Positions 1-13,204 of a stretch of DNA of 64,000 nucleotides are shown here, piece after piece; the stretch's first letter is position 1, and each line of letters begins with the position of its first letter. A program made the translations under genes and the position numbers. A model generated the notes under the pieces. That model saw only the letters and a program-made list of their open reading frames with translations. It had not been told where the DNA came from and ran no database searches. The DNA is from Hordeum vulgare subsp. vulgare (Eukaryota; Streptophyta; Magnoliopsida; Poales; Poaceae): positions 26,395,267 through 26,459,266 of the forward strand of contig NC_058519.1 in NCBI RefSeq assembly GCF_904849725.1, given 5' to 3'.

Positions 1-1426
1 CGATCTAGAGGAAAAACTATGGAGGTATGTGGTCGGGCAGCCGTGAGAAAAGTCGTCTCAAATCAGCCCTAAAACCTCCGTATATATAGGTGGGAGGGAG
101 GGGAGGAGGCAGCCTCAAAACCTAAAGGTTTGGCCGAAATTGGAGGTGGAGGAGTCCTACTCCAATCCTACTTGGAGTAGGATTCCACCTTCCCACTTGG
201 AAACTCTTTCCACCTTGTGTTTTTTCCTTCTCAAACCTTATGGGGCTTAGTGGGAACTTATTCCAGCCCACTAGGGGCTGGTTTATCTCTTCCCATAGCC
301 CATGAGACCCCTTGGGGCGTGACACCCCTCCCGATGGTCCCCGGCACCCCTCCCGGCACTCCCGGTACACTACCGATGAGCCCGAAACTTTTCCGGTAAT
401 GCACGAAAACCTTCCGGTAACCAAATGAGGTCATCCTATATATCAATCTTCGTTTCCGGACCATTCCGGAAACCCTCGTGACGTCCGTGATCTCATCCGG
501 GACTCCGAACAACATTCGGTAACCAACCATATAACTCAAATACGCATAAAACAACGTCGAACCTTAAGTGTGCAGACCCTGCGGGTTCGAGAACTATGTA
601 GACATGACCCGAGTGACTCCTCGGTCAATATCCAATAGCGGGACCTGGATGCCCATATTGGATCCTACATATTCTACGAAGATCTTATCGTTTGAACCTC
701 AGTGCCAAGGATTCATATAATCCCGTATGTCATTCCCTTTGTCCTTCGGTATGTTACTTGCCCGAGATTCGGTCGTCAGTATCCGCATACCTATTTCAAT
801 CTCGTTTACCGGCAAGTCTCTTTACTCGTTCCGTAATACAAGATCCCGCAACTTACACTAAGTCACATTGCTTGCAAGGCTTGTGTGTGATGTTGTATTA
901 CCGAGTGGGCCCCGAGATACCTCTCCGTCACACGGAGTGACAAATCCCAGTCTCGATCCATACTAACTCAACTAACACCTTCGGAGATACCTGTAGAGCA
1001 TCTTTATAGTCACCCAGTTACGTTGCGACGTTTGATACACACAAAGCATTCCTCCGGTGTCAGTGAGTTATATGATCTCATGGTCATAGGAATAAATACT
1101 TGACACGCAGAAAACAGTAGCAACAAAATGACACGATCAACATGCTACGTCTATTAGTTTGGGTCTAGTCCATCACATGATTCTCCTAATGATGTGATCC
1201 CGTTATCAAGTGACAACACTTGCCTATGGCCAGGAAACCTTGACCATCTTTTGAACAACGAGCTAGTCAACTAGAGGCTTACTAGGGACAGTGTTTTGTC
1301 TATGTATCCACACAAGTATTGTGTTTCCAATCAATACAATTATAGCATGGATAATAAACGATTATCATGAACTAAGAAATATAATAATAACTAATTTATT
1401 ATTGCCTCTAGGGCATATTTCCAACA
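1..1426 (-). repeat. Angela/BARE1-type copia LTR, copy 1 (left part outside window)
   Basis: This is the truncated first LTR of the array and matches 6797-8222. It ends on the plus strand with CATATTTCCAACA, the element's LTR start read on the minus strand as TGTTGGAAATATG. A TATA box (TATATATA, 81-88) lies in minus-strand orientation, as expected for a promoter reading into the internal region of the next element to the left. I saw one substitution against LTR 2 in the compared part (near 776). The family name rests on recognising the sequence, not on a search. Confidence 0.93.
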
Positions 1427-4400
1427 GGCTCCCACTTGCACTAGAGTCAATAATCTAGTTCACATCACCATGTGATTCCAACGAATCCAACACCCATATA
1501 GTTATGGGGTCTGATCACGTCTTGCTCGTGAGAGAGGTTTTAGTCAACGGTTCTGAAACTTTCAGATTCGTGCGTTCTTTACAAATCTTTTTGTCATCTT
1601 ATAGATGCTGCTACTACGAGCTATTCGGAAATGCTCCAAATATCTACTCTACTATATGAATCCGTTTCACTACTCATAGTTATCCGGATTAGTGTCAAAG
1701 CTTGCATTGACGTAACCCTTTACGACAAACTCTTTAACCACCTCCATAATCGAGAAAAATTCCTTAGTCCATTAGTTACTAAGGATAAATTTCGACCGCT
1801 GCTAGTGATTCAATCATGGATCACTCTCTGTACCTCTCAACATACTTTGAGTCAAGGCACACTTCAGGTGCGGTACACAGCATGGCATACTTTGGATTCT
1901 ACGGCTAAGGCATAGAAGACGACCTTCGTCTATTCTCTTTATTCTGCCGTGGTCGGGTTTTGAGTCTTACTCAAATTCACACCTCACAACGCAACCAAGA
2001 ACTCCTTCTTTGCTGGTCTATTTTGAACTCTTTCAAAAACTTGTCAAGGCATGCATCTTGTTGAAACTTCTATTAAGCGCTTTCGATCTATCTCCATAGA
2101 TCTTTGATGCTCAACGTTCAGGTAGCGTAATCCAGGTACTCCTTTGAAAACTTCTTTCAAACAACCTTGTATGCTTTACAGAAATTCTACATTACTTCTG
2201 ATCCACAATATGTCAACCACATATACCTATCAGAAATTCTATAGTGCTCCCACTCACCTTTTTTTTGGAAATACAAGTTTCTCATAAACCTTGTACAAAC
2301 CCAAAATCTTTGATCATCTCATCAAAGTGTATATTCCAACTCCGAGATGCTTGCACCAGTCCATTGAAGGATTACTGGAGCTTGCATACTTGCTAGTATC
2401 TTTAGGATCGACAAAACCTTCTGGTTGTATCACATACAATGTTTGCTCAAGGAAACCGTCGAGAAAACAATGTTTTGACATCCTACGTGCAATATTTCAT
2501 AAATAATGCATCAACAACTAACATAATTCTAACAGACTTTTAGCATCGCTAAGAGTGAGAAAGTCTCATCATAGTCAACTGTTTGATCTTATCGAAAACA
2601 TCTTTGCGACAAGTCGAGCTTTTCTTAGTAGTGACTTATCACCATCATCGTCTGTCTTCTTTTAAAGATCCATCTTTACTCAATAGTCTTATGACCATCA
2701 AGTAGTTCTTTTAAAGTCTACACTTTGTTTTCATACATGGATCCTCTCTCGGATTTCATGGCTTCCAGCCATTTGTCGGAATCTGGGCCCACCATCGCTT
2801 TCTCCATAACTCGTAGGTTCACTGTTGCTCAACAACATGACCTCCAAGACAGGGTTACCGTACTACTCTGCAGCAGTACGCGACCTTGTCGACCTACGAG
2901 GTTTGTAGTGACTTGATTCGAAGCTCAATGATCACCATCATCAGCTTCCACTTCAATTGGTGTAGGCGCCACAGGAACAACTTCCTGCGCCCTGCTACAC
3001 ACTGGTTGAAGTGATGGTTCAATAACCTCATCAAGTTCTACTACCCTCCCACTCAATTCTTTCGAGAGAAACCTTTCCTCGAGAAAGGATCCGTTTCTAG
3101 AAACAAACACTTTGCTTTTGGATCTGAGATAGGAGATGTATCCAACTGTTTTGGATATCCTATGAAGATGCATTTGTCCGCTTTGGGTTCGAGCTTATCA
3201 TACTGAAACTTTTTCACATAAGTGTCGAAGCCCCAAACTTTCAAGAAACGACAGTTTAGATTTCTCTAAACCTCAGTCTATACTGTGTCATCTCAACGGA
3301 AATACGCGGTGCCCTATTTAAAATGAGTGTGGTTGTCTCTAATGCATAACCCATAAACGATAGTGGTAATTCGATAAAAGATATCATAGTATGCACCATA
3401 TCAAATAGTGCGTGGCTATGACGTTCAGACACATCATCACACTATGATGTTCCAGGTGGCATGAACTGCGAAACAATTTCCACATTGTCTTAACTGTGTA
3501 CCAAAACTCGTAACTCAGATATTCATTTCTTATGATCATATCGTAGACAGTTTGTCCTCTTGTTACAACGATCTTCACTCTGAAACGGATTTGAACTTTT
3601 CAACATTTCAGACTTGTGATTCATTAAGTAAATATTCCTGTATCTACTCAAATCATCAGTGAAGTAAGAACATAATGATATCTACTGCGTGCCTCAGTAC
3701 CTATTGGACTGCATACATCAAAATGTATCACTTCCAACAAGTTACTATCTTATTTCATCTCAATGAAAACAAGGCCTTGCTCATGTGGTATGATTTGCAT
3801 GTCACTAGTGATTCGAAATCAGGTGAGTACAAAGATCCATCAGCATGGAGCCTCTTCATGCAATTTATACTAACATGACTCAAGCGGCAGTGCCACAAGT
3901 AAGTGGTACTATCATCATTAACTCGTATCTTTTGGCACTAATATTATGAACATGTGTAATACTACGATCGAGATTCAATAAACCATTGAAGGTGAATATT
4001 CAAGAAAATAGAGTAACCATTATTCTCTTTAAATGAATAATCGTATTGCAACAAACACGATCCAATCATGTTCATGCTTAACGCAAGCACCAAATAACAA
4101 TTAGTTAGGTTTAACACCAATCCCGATGGTAGAGCGAGCGCGCGACGTTTGATCATATCAACCTTGGAAACACTTCCAACACGTATCGTCACCTCGCCTT
4201 TAGCTAGTCTCCGTTTATGCCGTAGCTTTCATTTCGCGTTACTAATCACTTAGCAACCGAACCGGTATCCAATACCCTCATGCTACTAGGAGTACTAGTA
4301 AAGTACACATCAACATCATGTATATCAAATACACTTCTTTCGACTTTTGCCAGCCTTCTTTATCTACCAAGTATCTAGAGTTGCTCCGCCTCAGTGACTG

Positions 4401-6409
4401 TTCCCCTCATTACAGAAGCACTTAGTCTCAGGTTTGGGTTTAATCTTGGGTCTCTTCATTAGTGCAGCAACTGTTTTGCCGTTTCACGAAGTATCCCTTC
4501 TAGCCCTTGCCTTTCTTGAAACTTTAGTGGTTTTACAAACCATCAACTATTGATGCTCCTTCTTGATTTCTACTTTCGCAGTGTCAAACATCACGAATCG
4601 CTCAAGGATCATTGTATCTATCCTTGATATGTATAGTTCATCACGAAGCTCTCACAGCTTGGTGGCAGTGTCTTTGGAGAACCATCACTATCTCATCTGG
4701 AAGATTAGCTCACACTTGATTCAAGTGATTGTTGTACTCAGACAATCTGAGCACACGCTCAACGATTGAGCTTTTCTCCTCCACTTTGTGGTCAAAGAAT
4801 CTTGTTGGAGGTCTTGTACCTCTTAACAAGGGCACAAGCATGAAATCACAATTTCATCTCTTTAGAACATCACTTATGTTCCGTGACGTTTTAAAACGTT
4901 TTCGGTGCCTTGCTTCTAAGCCATTAAGTACTTTGCACTAAACTATCGTGTAGTCATCAGAAACGTGTATGTCGGATGTTCACAGCATCCACAGACGACG
5001 CTCGAGGTGCAGCACACCGAGTGGTGCATTAAGGACATAAGCTTTCTGCGTAGCAACGAGGACAATCCTCGGTTTTACAGACTCAGTCTGCAAAGTTTGC
5101 TACTATCAATTTTCAACTAAATTTTCTCTAGGAACATATAAAAACAGTAGAGCTATAGCGCAAGCTACATCGTAATTCGCAAATACCATTAGACTATATT
5201 CATGACAATTAGTTCAATTAATCATATTACTTAAGAACTCCCACTCAAAAAGTACATCTCTCTAGTCATTTGAGTGGTACATGATCCAAATCCGCTATCT
5301 CAAGTCCGATCATCACGTGAGTCGAGAATAGTTTCAGTGGTAAGCATCCCTATGCTAATCATATCAACTATACGATTCATGCTCGACCTTTCGGTCTCAT
5401 GTGTTCCGAGGCCATGTCTGCACATGCTAGGCTCGTCAAGCTTAACCCGAGTGTTCCGCGTGTGCAACTGTTTTGCACCCGTTGTATGTGAACGTTGAGT
5501 CTATCACACCCGATCATCACGTGGTGTCTCGAAACGAAGAACTGTCGCAACGGTGCACAGTCGGGGAGAACACAATTTCGTCTTGAAATTTCAGTGAGAG
5601 ATCACCTCATAATGCTACCGTCGTTCTAAGCAAAATAAGGTGCATAAAAGGATTAACATCACATGCAATTCATAAGTGACATGATATGGCCATCATCACG
5701 TGCTTCTTGATCTCCATCACCAAAGCACCGGCACGATCTTCTTGTCACCGGCGCCACACCATGATCATCCATCAACGTGTTGCCATCGGGGTTGTCGTGC
5801 TACTTATGCTATTACTACTAAAGCTACATCCTAGCAAAATAGTAAACGCATCTGCAAGCACATATGTTAGTATAAAGACAACCCTATGGCTCCTGCCGGT
5901 TGCCGTACCATCGACGTGCAAGTCGATATTTCTATTACAACATGATCATCTCATACATCCAATATATCACATCACATCATTGGCCATATCACATCACAAT
6001 CATACCCTGCAAAAACAAGTTAGACGTCCTCTAATTTTGTTGTTGCATGTTTTACGTGGTGACCAAGGGTATCTAGTAGGATCGCATCTTACTTACGCAA
6101 ACACCACAACGGAGATATATGAGTTGCTATTTAACCTCATCCAAGGACCTCCTCGGTCAAATCCGATTCAACTAAAGTTGGAGAAACCGTCACTTGCCAG
6201 TCATCTTTGAGCAAAGGGGGTTACTCGTAACGATGAAACCAGTCTCTCGTAAGCGTACGAGTAATGTCGGTCCAAGCCGCTTCAATCCAACAATACCGCG
6301 GAATCAAGAAAAGACTAAGGAGGGCAGCAAAACGCACATCACCGCCCACAAAACCTTTTGTGTTCTACTCGAGAAGACATCTACGCATGAACCTAGCTCA
6401 TGATGCCAC
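1427..6409 (-). mobile_element. Internal region of Angela-type copia element, copy 1
   Basis: Minus strand. The primer-binding site (TGGCATCATGAGC on the minus strand) is at 6396-6408. The polypurine tract (AAGTGGGAGCC) is at 1427-1437, beside LTR 1. Between them lies about 4.98 kb of degraded gag-pol. The fragments follow the usual copia order: a CCHC-like gag knuckle near 4400, a protease DTGS motif near 4265 followed by stops, integrase C-terminal sequence at 3050-3250, and RNase H remnants near 1450-1720. No long open frame remains. It is non-autonomous as it stands. Confidence 0.9.
2925..3250 (-). pseudogene. Copia integrase C-terminal remnant, copy 1
   Basis: Two overlapping minus-strand frames give the conserved stretch after the copia integrase core. 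One has KLEPKADKCIFIGYP (3053-3244). The other has VFVSRNGSFLEERFLSKE and GRVVELDE (2925-3173). The switch of frame between them marks an indel. In intact relatives these two blocks are contiguous in one polyprotein. Stops lie on both sides, so no functional integrase can be made. Confidence 0.85.
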
Positions 6410-8222
6410 TGTTGGGGAACGTCGCAAGGGAAACAAAAAATTTCCTACGCGCACGAAGACCTATCATGGTGATGTCCATCTACGAGAGGGGATGAGTGAT
6501 CTACGTACCCTTGTAGATCGTACAGCAGAAGCGATTAGAGATCGCGGTTGATGTAGTGGAACGTCCTCACGTCCCTCGATCCGCCCCGCGAACAATCCCG
6601 CGATCAGTCCCACGATCTAGTACCGAACGGACGGCACCTCCGCGTTCAGCACACGTACAACTCGACGATGATCTCGGCCTTCTTGATCCAGCAAGAGAGA
6701 CGGAGAGGTAGAAGAGTTCTCCGGCAGCGTGACGGCACTCCGGAGGTTGGTGATGATCTCGTCTCAGCAGGGCTCCGCCCGAGCTCCGCAGAAACGCGAT
6801 CTAGAGGAAAAACTATGGAGGTATGTGGTCGGGCAGCCGTGAGAAAAGTCGTCTCAAATCAGCCCTAAAACCTCCGTATATATAGGTGGGAGGGAGGGGA
6901 GGAGGCAGCCTCAAAACCTAAAGGTTTGGCCGAAATTGGAGGTGGAGGAGTCCTACTCCAATCCTACTTGGAGTAGGATTCCACCTTCCCACTTGGAAAC
7001 TCTTTCCACCTTGTGTTTTTTCCTTCTCAAACCTTATGGGGCTTAGTGGGAACTTATTCCAGCCCACTAGGGGCTGGTTTATCTCTTCCCATAGCCCATG
7101 AGACCCCTTGGGGCGTGACACCCCTCCCGATGGTCCCCGGCACCCCTCCCGGCACTCCCGGTACACTACCGATGAGCCCGAAACTTTTCCGGTAATGCAC
7201 GAAAACCTTCCGGTAACCAAATGAGGTCATCCTATATATCAATCTTCGTTTCCGGACCATTCCGGAAACCCTCGTGACGTCCGTGATCTCATCCGGGACT
7301 CCGAACAACATTCGGTAACCAACCATATAACTCAAATACGCATAAAACAACGTCGAACCTTAAGTGTGCAGACCCTGCGGGTTCGAGAACTATGTAGACA
7401 TGACCCGAGTGACTCCTCGGTCAATATCCAATAGCGGGACCTGGATGCCCATATTGGATCCTACATATTCTACGAAGATCTTATCGTTTGAACCTCAGTG
7501 CCAAGGATTCATATAATCCCGTATGTCATTCCCTTTGTCCTTCGGTATGTTACTTGCCCGAGATTCGATCGTCAGTATCCGCATACCTATTTCAATCTCG
7601 TTTACCGGCAAGTCTCTTTACTCGTTCCGTAATACAAGATCCCGCAACTTACACTAAGTCACATTGCTTGCAAGGCTTGTGTGTGATGTTGTATTACCGA
7701 GTGGGCCCCGAGATACCTCTCCGTCACACGGAGTGACAAATCCCAGTCTCGATCCATACTAACTCAACTAACACCTTCGGAGATACCTGTAGAGCATCTT
7801 TATAGTCACCCAGTTACGTTGCGACGTTTGATACACACAAAGCATTCCTCCGGTGTCAGTGAGTTATATGATCTCATGGTCATAGGAATAAATACTTGAC
7901 ACGCAGAAAACAGTAGCAACAAAATGACACGATCAACATGCTACGTCTATTAGTTTGGGTCTAGTCCATCACATGATTCTCCTAATGATGTGATCCCGTT
8001 ATCAAGTGACAACACTTGCCTATGGCCAGGAAACCTTGACCATCTTTTGAACAACGAGCTAGTCAACTAGAGGCTTACTAGGGACAGTGTTTTGTCTATG
8101 TATCCACACAAGTATTGTGTTTCCAATCAATACAATTATAGCATGGATAATAAACGATTATCATGAACTAAGAAATATAATAATAACTAATTTATTATTG
8201 CCTCTAGGGCATATTTCCAACA
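6410..8222 (-). repeat. Angela/BARE1-type copia LTR, copy 2 (complete, shared)
   Basis: A complete 1,813-bp LTR running from TGTTGGGGAACG to CATATTTCCAACA, with TGTTG/CAACA inverted ends. It serves both neighbours: on the minus strand it is the 5' LTR of the internal region to its left and the 3' LTR of the internal region to its right. TATATATA at 6877-6884 is the minus-strand TATA box. No target duplication separates the two elements, as expected if recombination between LTRs made the array. Confidence 0.95.
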
Positions 8223-11200
8223 GGCTCCCACTTGCACTAGAGTCAATAATCTAGTTCACATCACCATGTGATTCCAACGAATCCAACACCCATATAGTTA
8301 TGGGGTCTGATCACGTCTTGCTCGTGAGAGAGGTTTTAGTCAACGGTTCTGAAACTTTCAGATTCGTGCGTTCTTTACAAATCTTTTTGTCATCTTATAG
8401 ATGCTGCTACTACGAGCTATTCGGAAATGCTCCAAATATCTACTCTACTATATGAATCCGTTTCACTACTCATAGTTATCCGGATTAGTGTCAAAGCTTG
8501 CATTGACGTAACCCTTTACGACAAACTCTTTAACCACCTCCATAATCGAGAAAAATTCCTTAGTCCATTAGTTACTAAGGATAAATTTCGACCGCTGCTA
8601 GTGATTCAATCATGGATCACTCTCTGTACCTCTCAACATACTTTGAGTCAAGGCACACTTCAGGTGCGGTACACAGCATGGCATACTTTGGATTCTACGG
8701 CTAAGGCATAGAAGACGACCTTCGTCTATTCTCTTTATTCTGCCGTGGTCGGGTTTTGAGTCTTACTCAAATTCACACCTCACAACGCAACCAAGAACTC
8801 CTTCTTTGCTGGTCTATTTTGAACTCTTTCAAAAACTTGTCAAGGCATGCATCTTGTTGAAACTTCTATTAAGCGCTTTCGATCTATCTCCATAGATCTT
8901 TGATGCTCAACGTTCAAGTAGCGTAATCCAGGTACTCCTTTGAAAACTTCTTTCAAACAACCTTGTATGCTTTACAGAAATTCTACATTACTTCTGATCC
9001 ACAATATGTCAACCACATATACCTATCAGAAATTCTATAGTGCTCCCACTCACCTTTTTTTGGAAATACAAGTTTCTCATAAACCTTGTACAAACCCAAA
9101 ATCTTTGATCATCTCATCAAAGTGTATATTCCAACTCCGAGATGCTTGCACCAGTCCATTGAAGGATTACTGGAGCTTGCATACTTGCTAGTATCTTTAG
9201 GATCGACAAAACCTTCTGGTTGTATCACATACAATGTTTGCTCAAGGAAACCGTCGAGAAAACAATGTTTTGACATCCTACGTGCAATATTTCATAAATA
9301 ATGCATCAACAACTAACATAATTCTAACAGACTTTTAGCATCGCTACGAGTGAGAAAGTCTCATCATAGTCAACTGTTTGATCTTATCGAAAACATCTTT
9401 GCGACAAGTCGAGCTTTTCTTAGTAGTGACTTATCACCATCATCGTCTGTCTTCTTTTAAAGATCCATCTTTACTCAATAGTCTTATGACCATCAAGTAG
9501 TTCTTTTAAAGTCTACACTTTGTTTTCATACATGGATCCTCTCTCGGATTTCATGGCTTCCAGCCATTTGTCGGAATCTGGGCCCACCATCGCTTTCTCC
9601 ATAACTCGTAGGTTCACTGTTGCTCAACAACATGACCTCCAAGACAGGGTTACCGTACTACTCTGCAGCAATACGCGACCTTGTCGACCTACGAGGTTTG
9701 TAGTGACTTGATTCGAAGCTCAATGATCACCATCATCAGCTTCCACTTCAATTGGTGTAGGCGCCACAGGAACAACTTCCTGCGCCCTGCTACACACTGG
9801 TTGAAGTGATGGTTCAATAACCTCATCAAGTTCTACTACCCTCCCACTCAATTCTTTCGAGAGAAACCTTTCCTCGAGAAAGGATCCGTTTCTAGAAACA
9901 AACACTTTGCTTTTGGATCTGAGATAGGAGATGTATCCAACTGTTTTGGATATCCTATGAAGATGCATTTGTCCGCTTTGGGTTCGAGCTTATCATACTG
10001 AAACTTTTTCACATAAGTGTCGAAGCCCCAAACTTTCAAGAAACGACAGTTTAGATTTCTCTAAACCTCAGTCTATACTGTGTCATCTCAACGGAAATAC
10101 GCGGTGCCCTATTTAAAATGAGTGTGGTTGTCTCTAATGCATAACCCATAAACGATAGTGGTAATTCGATAAAAGATATCATAGTATGCACCATATCAAA
10201 TAGTGCGTGGCTATGACGTTCAGACACATCATCACACTATGATGTTCCAGGTGGCATGAACTGCGAAACAATTTCCACATTGTCTTAACTGTGTACCAAA
10301 ACTCGTAACTCAGATATTCATTTCTTATGATCATATCGTAGACAGTTTGTCCTCTTGTTACGACGATCTTCACTCTGAAACGGATTTGAACTTTTCAACA
10401 TTTCAGACTTGTGATTCATTAAGTAAATATTCCTGTATCTACTCAAATCATCAGTGAAGTAAGAACATAATGATATCTACTGCGTGCCTCAGTACCTATT
10501 GGACTGCATACATCAAAATGTATCACTTCCAACAAGTTACTATCTTATTTCATCTCAATGAAAACAAGGCCTTGCTCATGTGGTATGATTTGCATGTCAC
10601 TAGTGATTCGAAATCAGGTGAGTACAAAGATCCATCAGCATGGAGCCTCTTCATGCAATTTATACTAACATGACTCAAGCGGCAGTGCCACAAGTAAGTG
10701 GTACTATCATCATTAACTCGTATCTTTTGGCACTAATATTATGAACATGTGTAATACTACGATCGAGATTCAATAAACCATTGAAGGTGAATATTCAAGA
10801 AAATAGAGTAACCATTATTCTCTTTAAATGAATAATCGTATTGCAACAAACACGATCCAATCATGTTCATGCTTAACGCAAGCACCAAATAACAATTAGT
10901 TAGGTTTAACACCAATCCCGATGGTAGAGCGAGCGCGCGACGTTTGATCATATCAACCTTGGAAACACTTCCAACACGTATCGTCACCTCGCCTTTAGCT
11001 AGTCTCCGTTTATGCCGTAGCTTTCATTTCGCGTTACTAATCACTTAGCAACCGAACCGGTATCCAATACCCTCATGCTACTAGGAGTACTAGTAAAGTA
11101 CACATCAACATCATGTATATCAAATACACTTCTTTCGACTTTTGCCAGCCTTCTTTATCTACCAAGTATCTAGAGTTGCTCCGCCTCAGTGACTGTTCCC

Positions 11201-13204
11201 CTCATTACAGAAGCACTTAGTCTCAGGTTTGGGTTTAATCTTGGGTCTCTTCATTAGTGCAGCAACTGTTTTGCCGTTTCACGAAGTATCCCTTCTAGCC
11301 CTTGCCTTTCTTGAAACTTTAGTGGTTTTACAAACCATCAACTATTGATGCTCCTTCTTGATTTCTACTTTCGCAGTGTCAAACATCACGAATCGCTCAA
11401 GGATCATTGTATCTATCCTTGATATGTATAGTTCATCACGAAGCTCTCACAGCTTGGTGGCAGTGTCTTTGGAGAACCATCACTATCTCATCTGGAAGAT
11501 TAGCTCACACTTGATTCAAGTGATTGTTGTACTCAGACAATCTGAGCACACGCTCAACGATTGAGCTTTTCTCCTCCACTTTGTGGTCAAAGAATCTTGT
11601 TGGAGGTCTTGTACCTCTTAACAAGGGCACAAGCATGAAATCACAATTTCATCTCTTTAGAACATCACTTATGTTCCGTGACGTTTTAAAACGTTTTCGG
11701 TGCCTTGCTTCTAAGCCATTAAGTACTTTGCACTGAACTATCGTGTAGTCATCAGAAACGTGTATGTCGGATGTTCACAGCATCCACAGACGACGCTCGA
11801 GGTGCAGCACACCGAGTGGTGCATTAAGGACATAAGCTTTCTGCGTAGCAACGAGGACAATCCTCGGTTTTACAGACTCAGTCTGCAAAGTTTGCTACTA
11901 TCAATTTTCAACTAAATTTTCTCTAGGAACATATAAAAACAGTAGAGCTATAGCGCAAGCTACATAGTAATTCGCAAATACCATTAGACTATATTCATGA
12001 CAATTAGTTCAATTAATCATATTACTTAAGAACTCCCACTCAAAAAGTACATCTCTCTAGTCATTTGAGTGGTACATGATCCAAATCCGCTATCTCAAGT
12101 CCGATCATCACGTGAGTCGAGAATAGTTTCAGTGGTAAGCATCCCTATGCTAATCATATCAACTATACGATTCATGCTCGACCTTTCGGTCTCATGTGTT
12201 CCGAGGCCATGTCTGCACATGCTAGGCTCGTCAAGCTTAACCCGAGTGTTCCGCGTGTGCAACTGTTTTGCACCCGTTGTATGTGAACGTTGAGTCTATC
12301 ACACCCGATCATCACGTGGTGTCTCGAAACGAAGAACTGTCGCAACGGTGCACAGTCAGGGAGAACACAATTTCGTCTTGAAATTTCAGTGAGAGATCAC
12401 CTCATAATGCTACCGTCGTTCTAAGCAAAATAAGGTGCATAAAAGGATTAACATCACATGCAATTCATAAGTGACATGATATGGCCATCATCACGTGCTT
12501 CTTGATCTCCATCACCAAAGCACCGGCACGATCTTCTTGTCACCGGCGCCACACCATGATCATCCATCAACGTGTTGCCATCGGGGTTGTCGTGCTACTT
12601 ATGCTATTACTACTAAAGCTACATCCTAGCAAAATAGTAAACGCATCTGCAAGCACATATGTTAGTATAAAGACAACCCTATGGCTCCTGCCGGTTGCCG
12701 TACCATCGACGTGCAAGTCGATATTTCTATTACAACATGATCATCTCATACATCCAATATATCACATCACATCATTGGCCATATCACATCACAATCATAC
12801 CCTGCAAAAACAAGTTAGACGTCCTCTAATTTTGTTGTTGCATGTTTTACGTGGTGACCAAGGGTATCTAGTAGGATCGCATCTTACTTACGCAAACACC
12901 ACAACGGAGATATATGAGTTGCTATTTAACCTCATCCAAGGACCTCCTCGGTCAAATCCGATTCAACTAAAGTTGGAGAAACCGTCACTTGCCAGTCATC
13001 TTTGAGCAAAGGGGGTTACTCGTAACGATGAAACCAGTCTCTCGTAAGCGTACGAGTAATGTCGGTCCAAGCCGCTTCAATCCAACAATACCGCGGAATC
13101 AAGAAAAGACTAAGGAGGGCAGCAAAACGCACATCACCGCCCACAAAACCTTTTGTGTTCTACTCGAGAAGACATCTACGCATGAACCTAGCTCATGATG
13201 CCAC
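8223..13204 (-). mobile_element. Internal region of Angela-type copia element, copy 2
   Basis: Near-identical to 1427-6409. By eye I found about eight substitutions and one T-run length difference (near 2265 against 9057) over 4.98 kb. Polypurine tract at 8223-8233, primer-binding site at 13191-13203. It carries the same stops, frameshifts and integrase fragments as copy 1, so the disabling mutations predate the duplication. Confidence 0.92.
9720..10045 (-). pseudogene. Copia integrase C-terminal remnant, copy 2
   Basis: Duplicate of 2925-3250. The same two overlapping frames (9720-9968 and 9848-10039) encode the same peptides, including KLEPKADKCIFIGYP and GRVVELDE, with the same frame switch. 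It is inactive for the same reasons. Confidence 0.85.

Noticed and set aside
122..554. Overlapping ORFs on both strands in each LTR (also near 6918 and 13713)
   Set aside because: They lie inside the LTR next to the TATA box, overlap each other in different frames and have no recognisable domain. They are chance frames in LTR sequence.
5686..6210. 174-codon plus-strand ORF, duplicated at 12481-13005
   Set aside because: It is antisense to the gag-side internal region of the minus-strand Angela element, has no domain, and is duplicated only because the element is.
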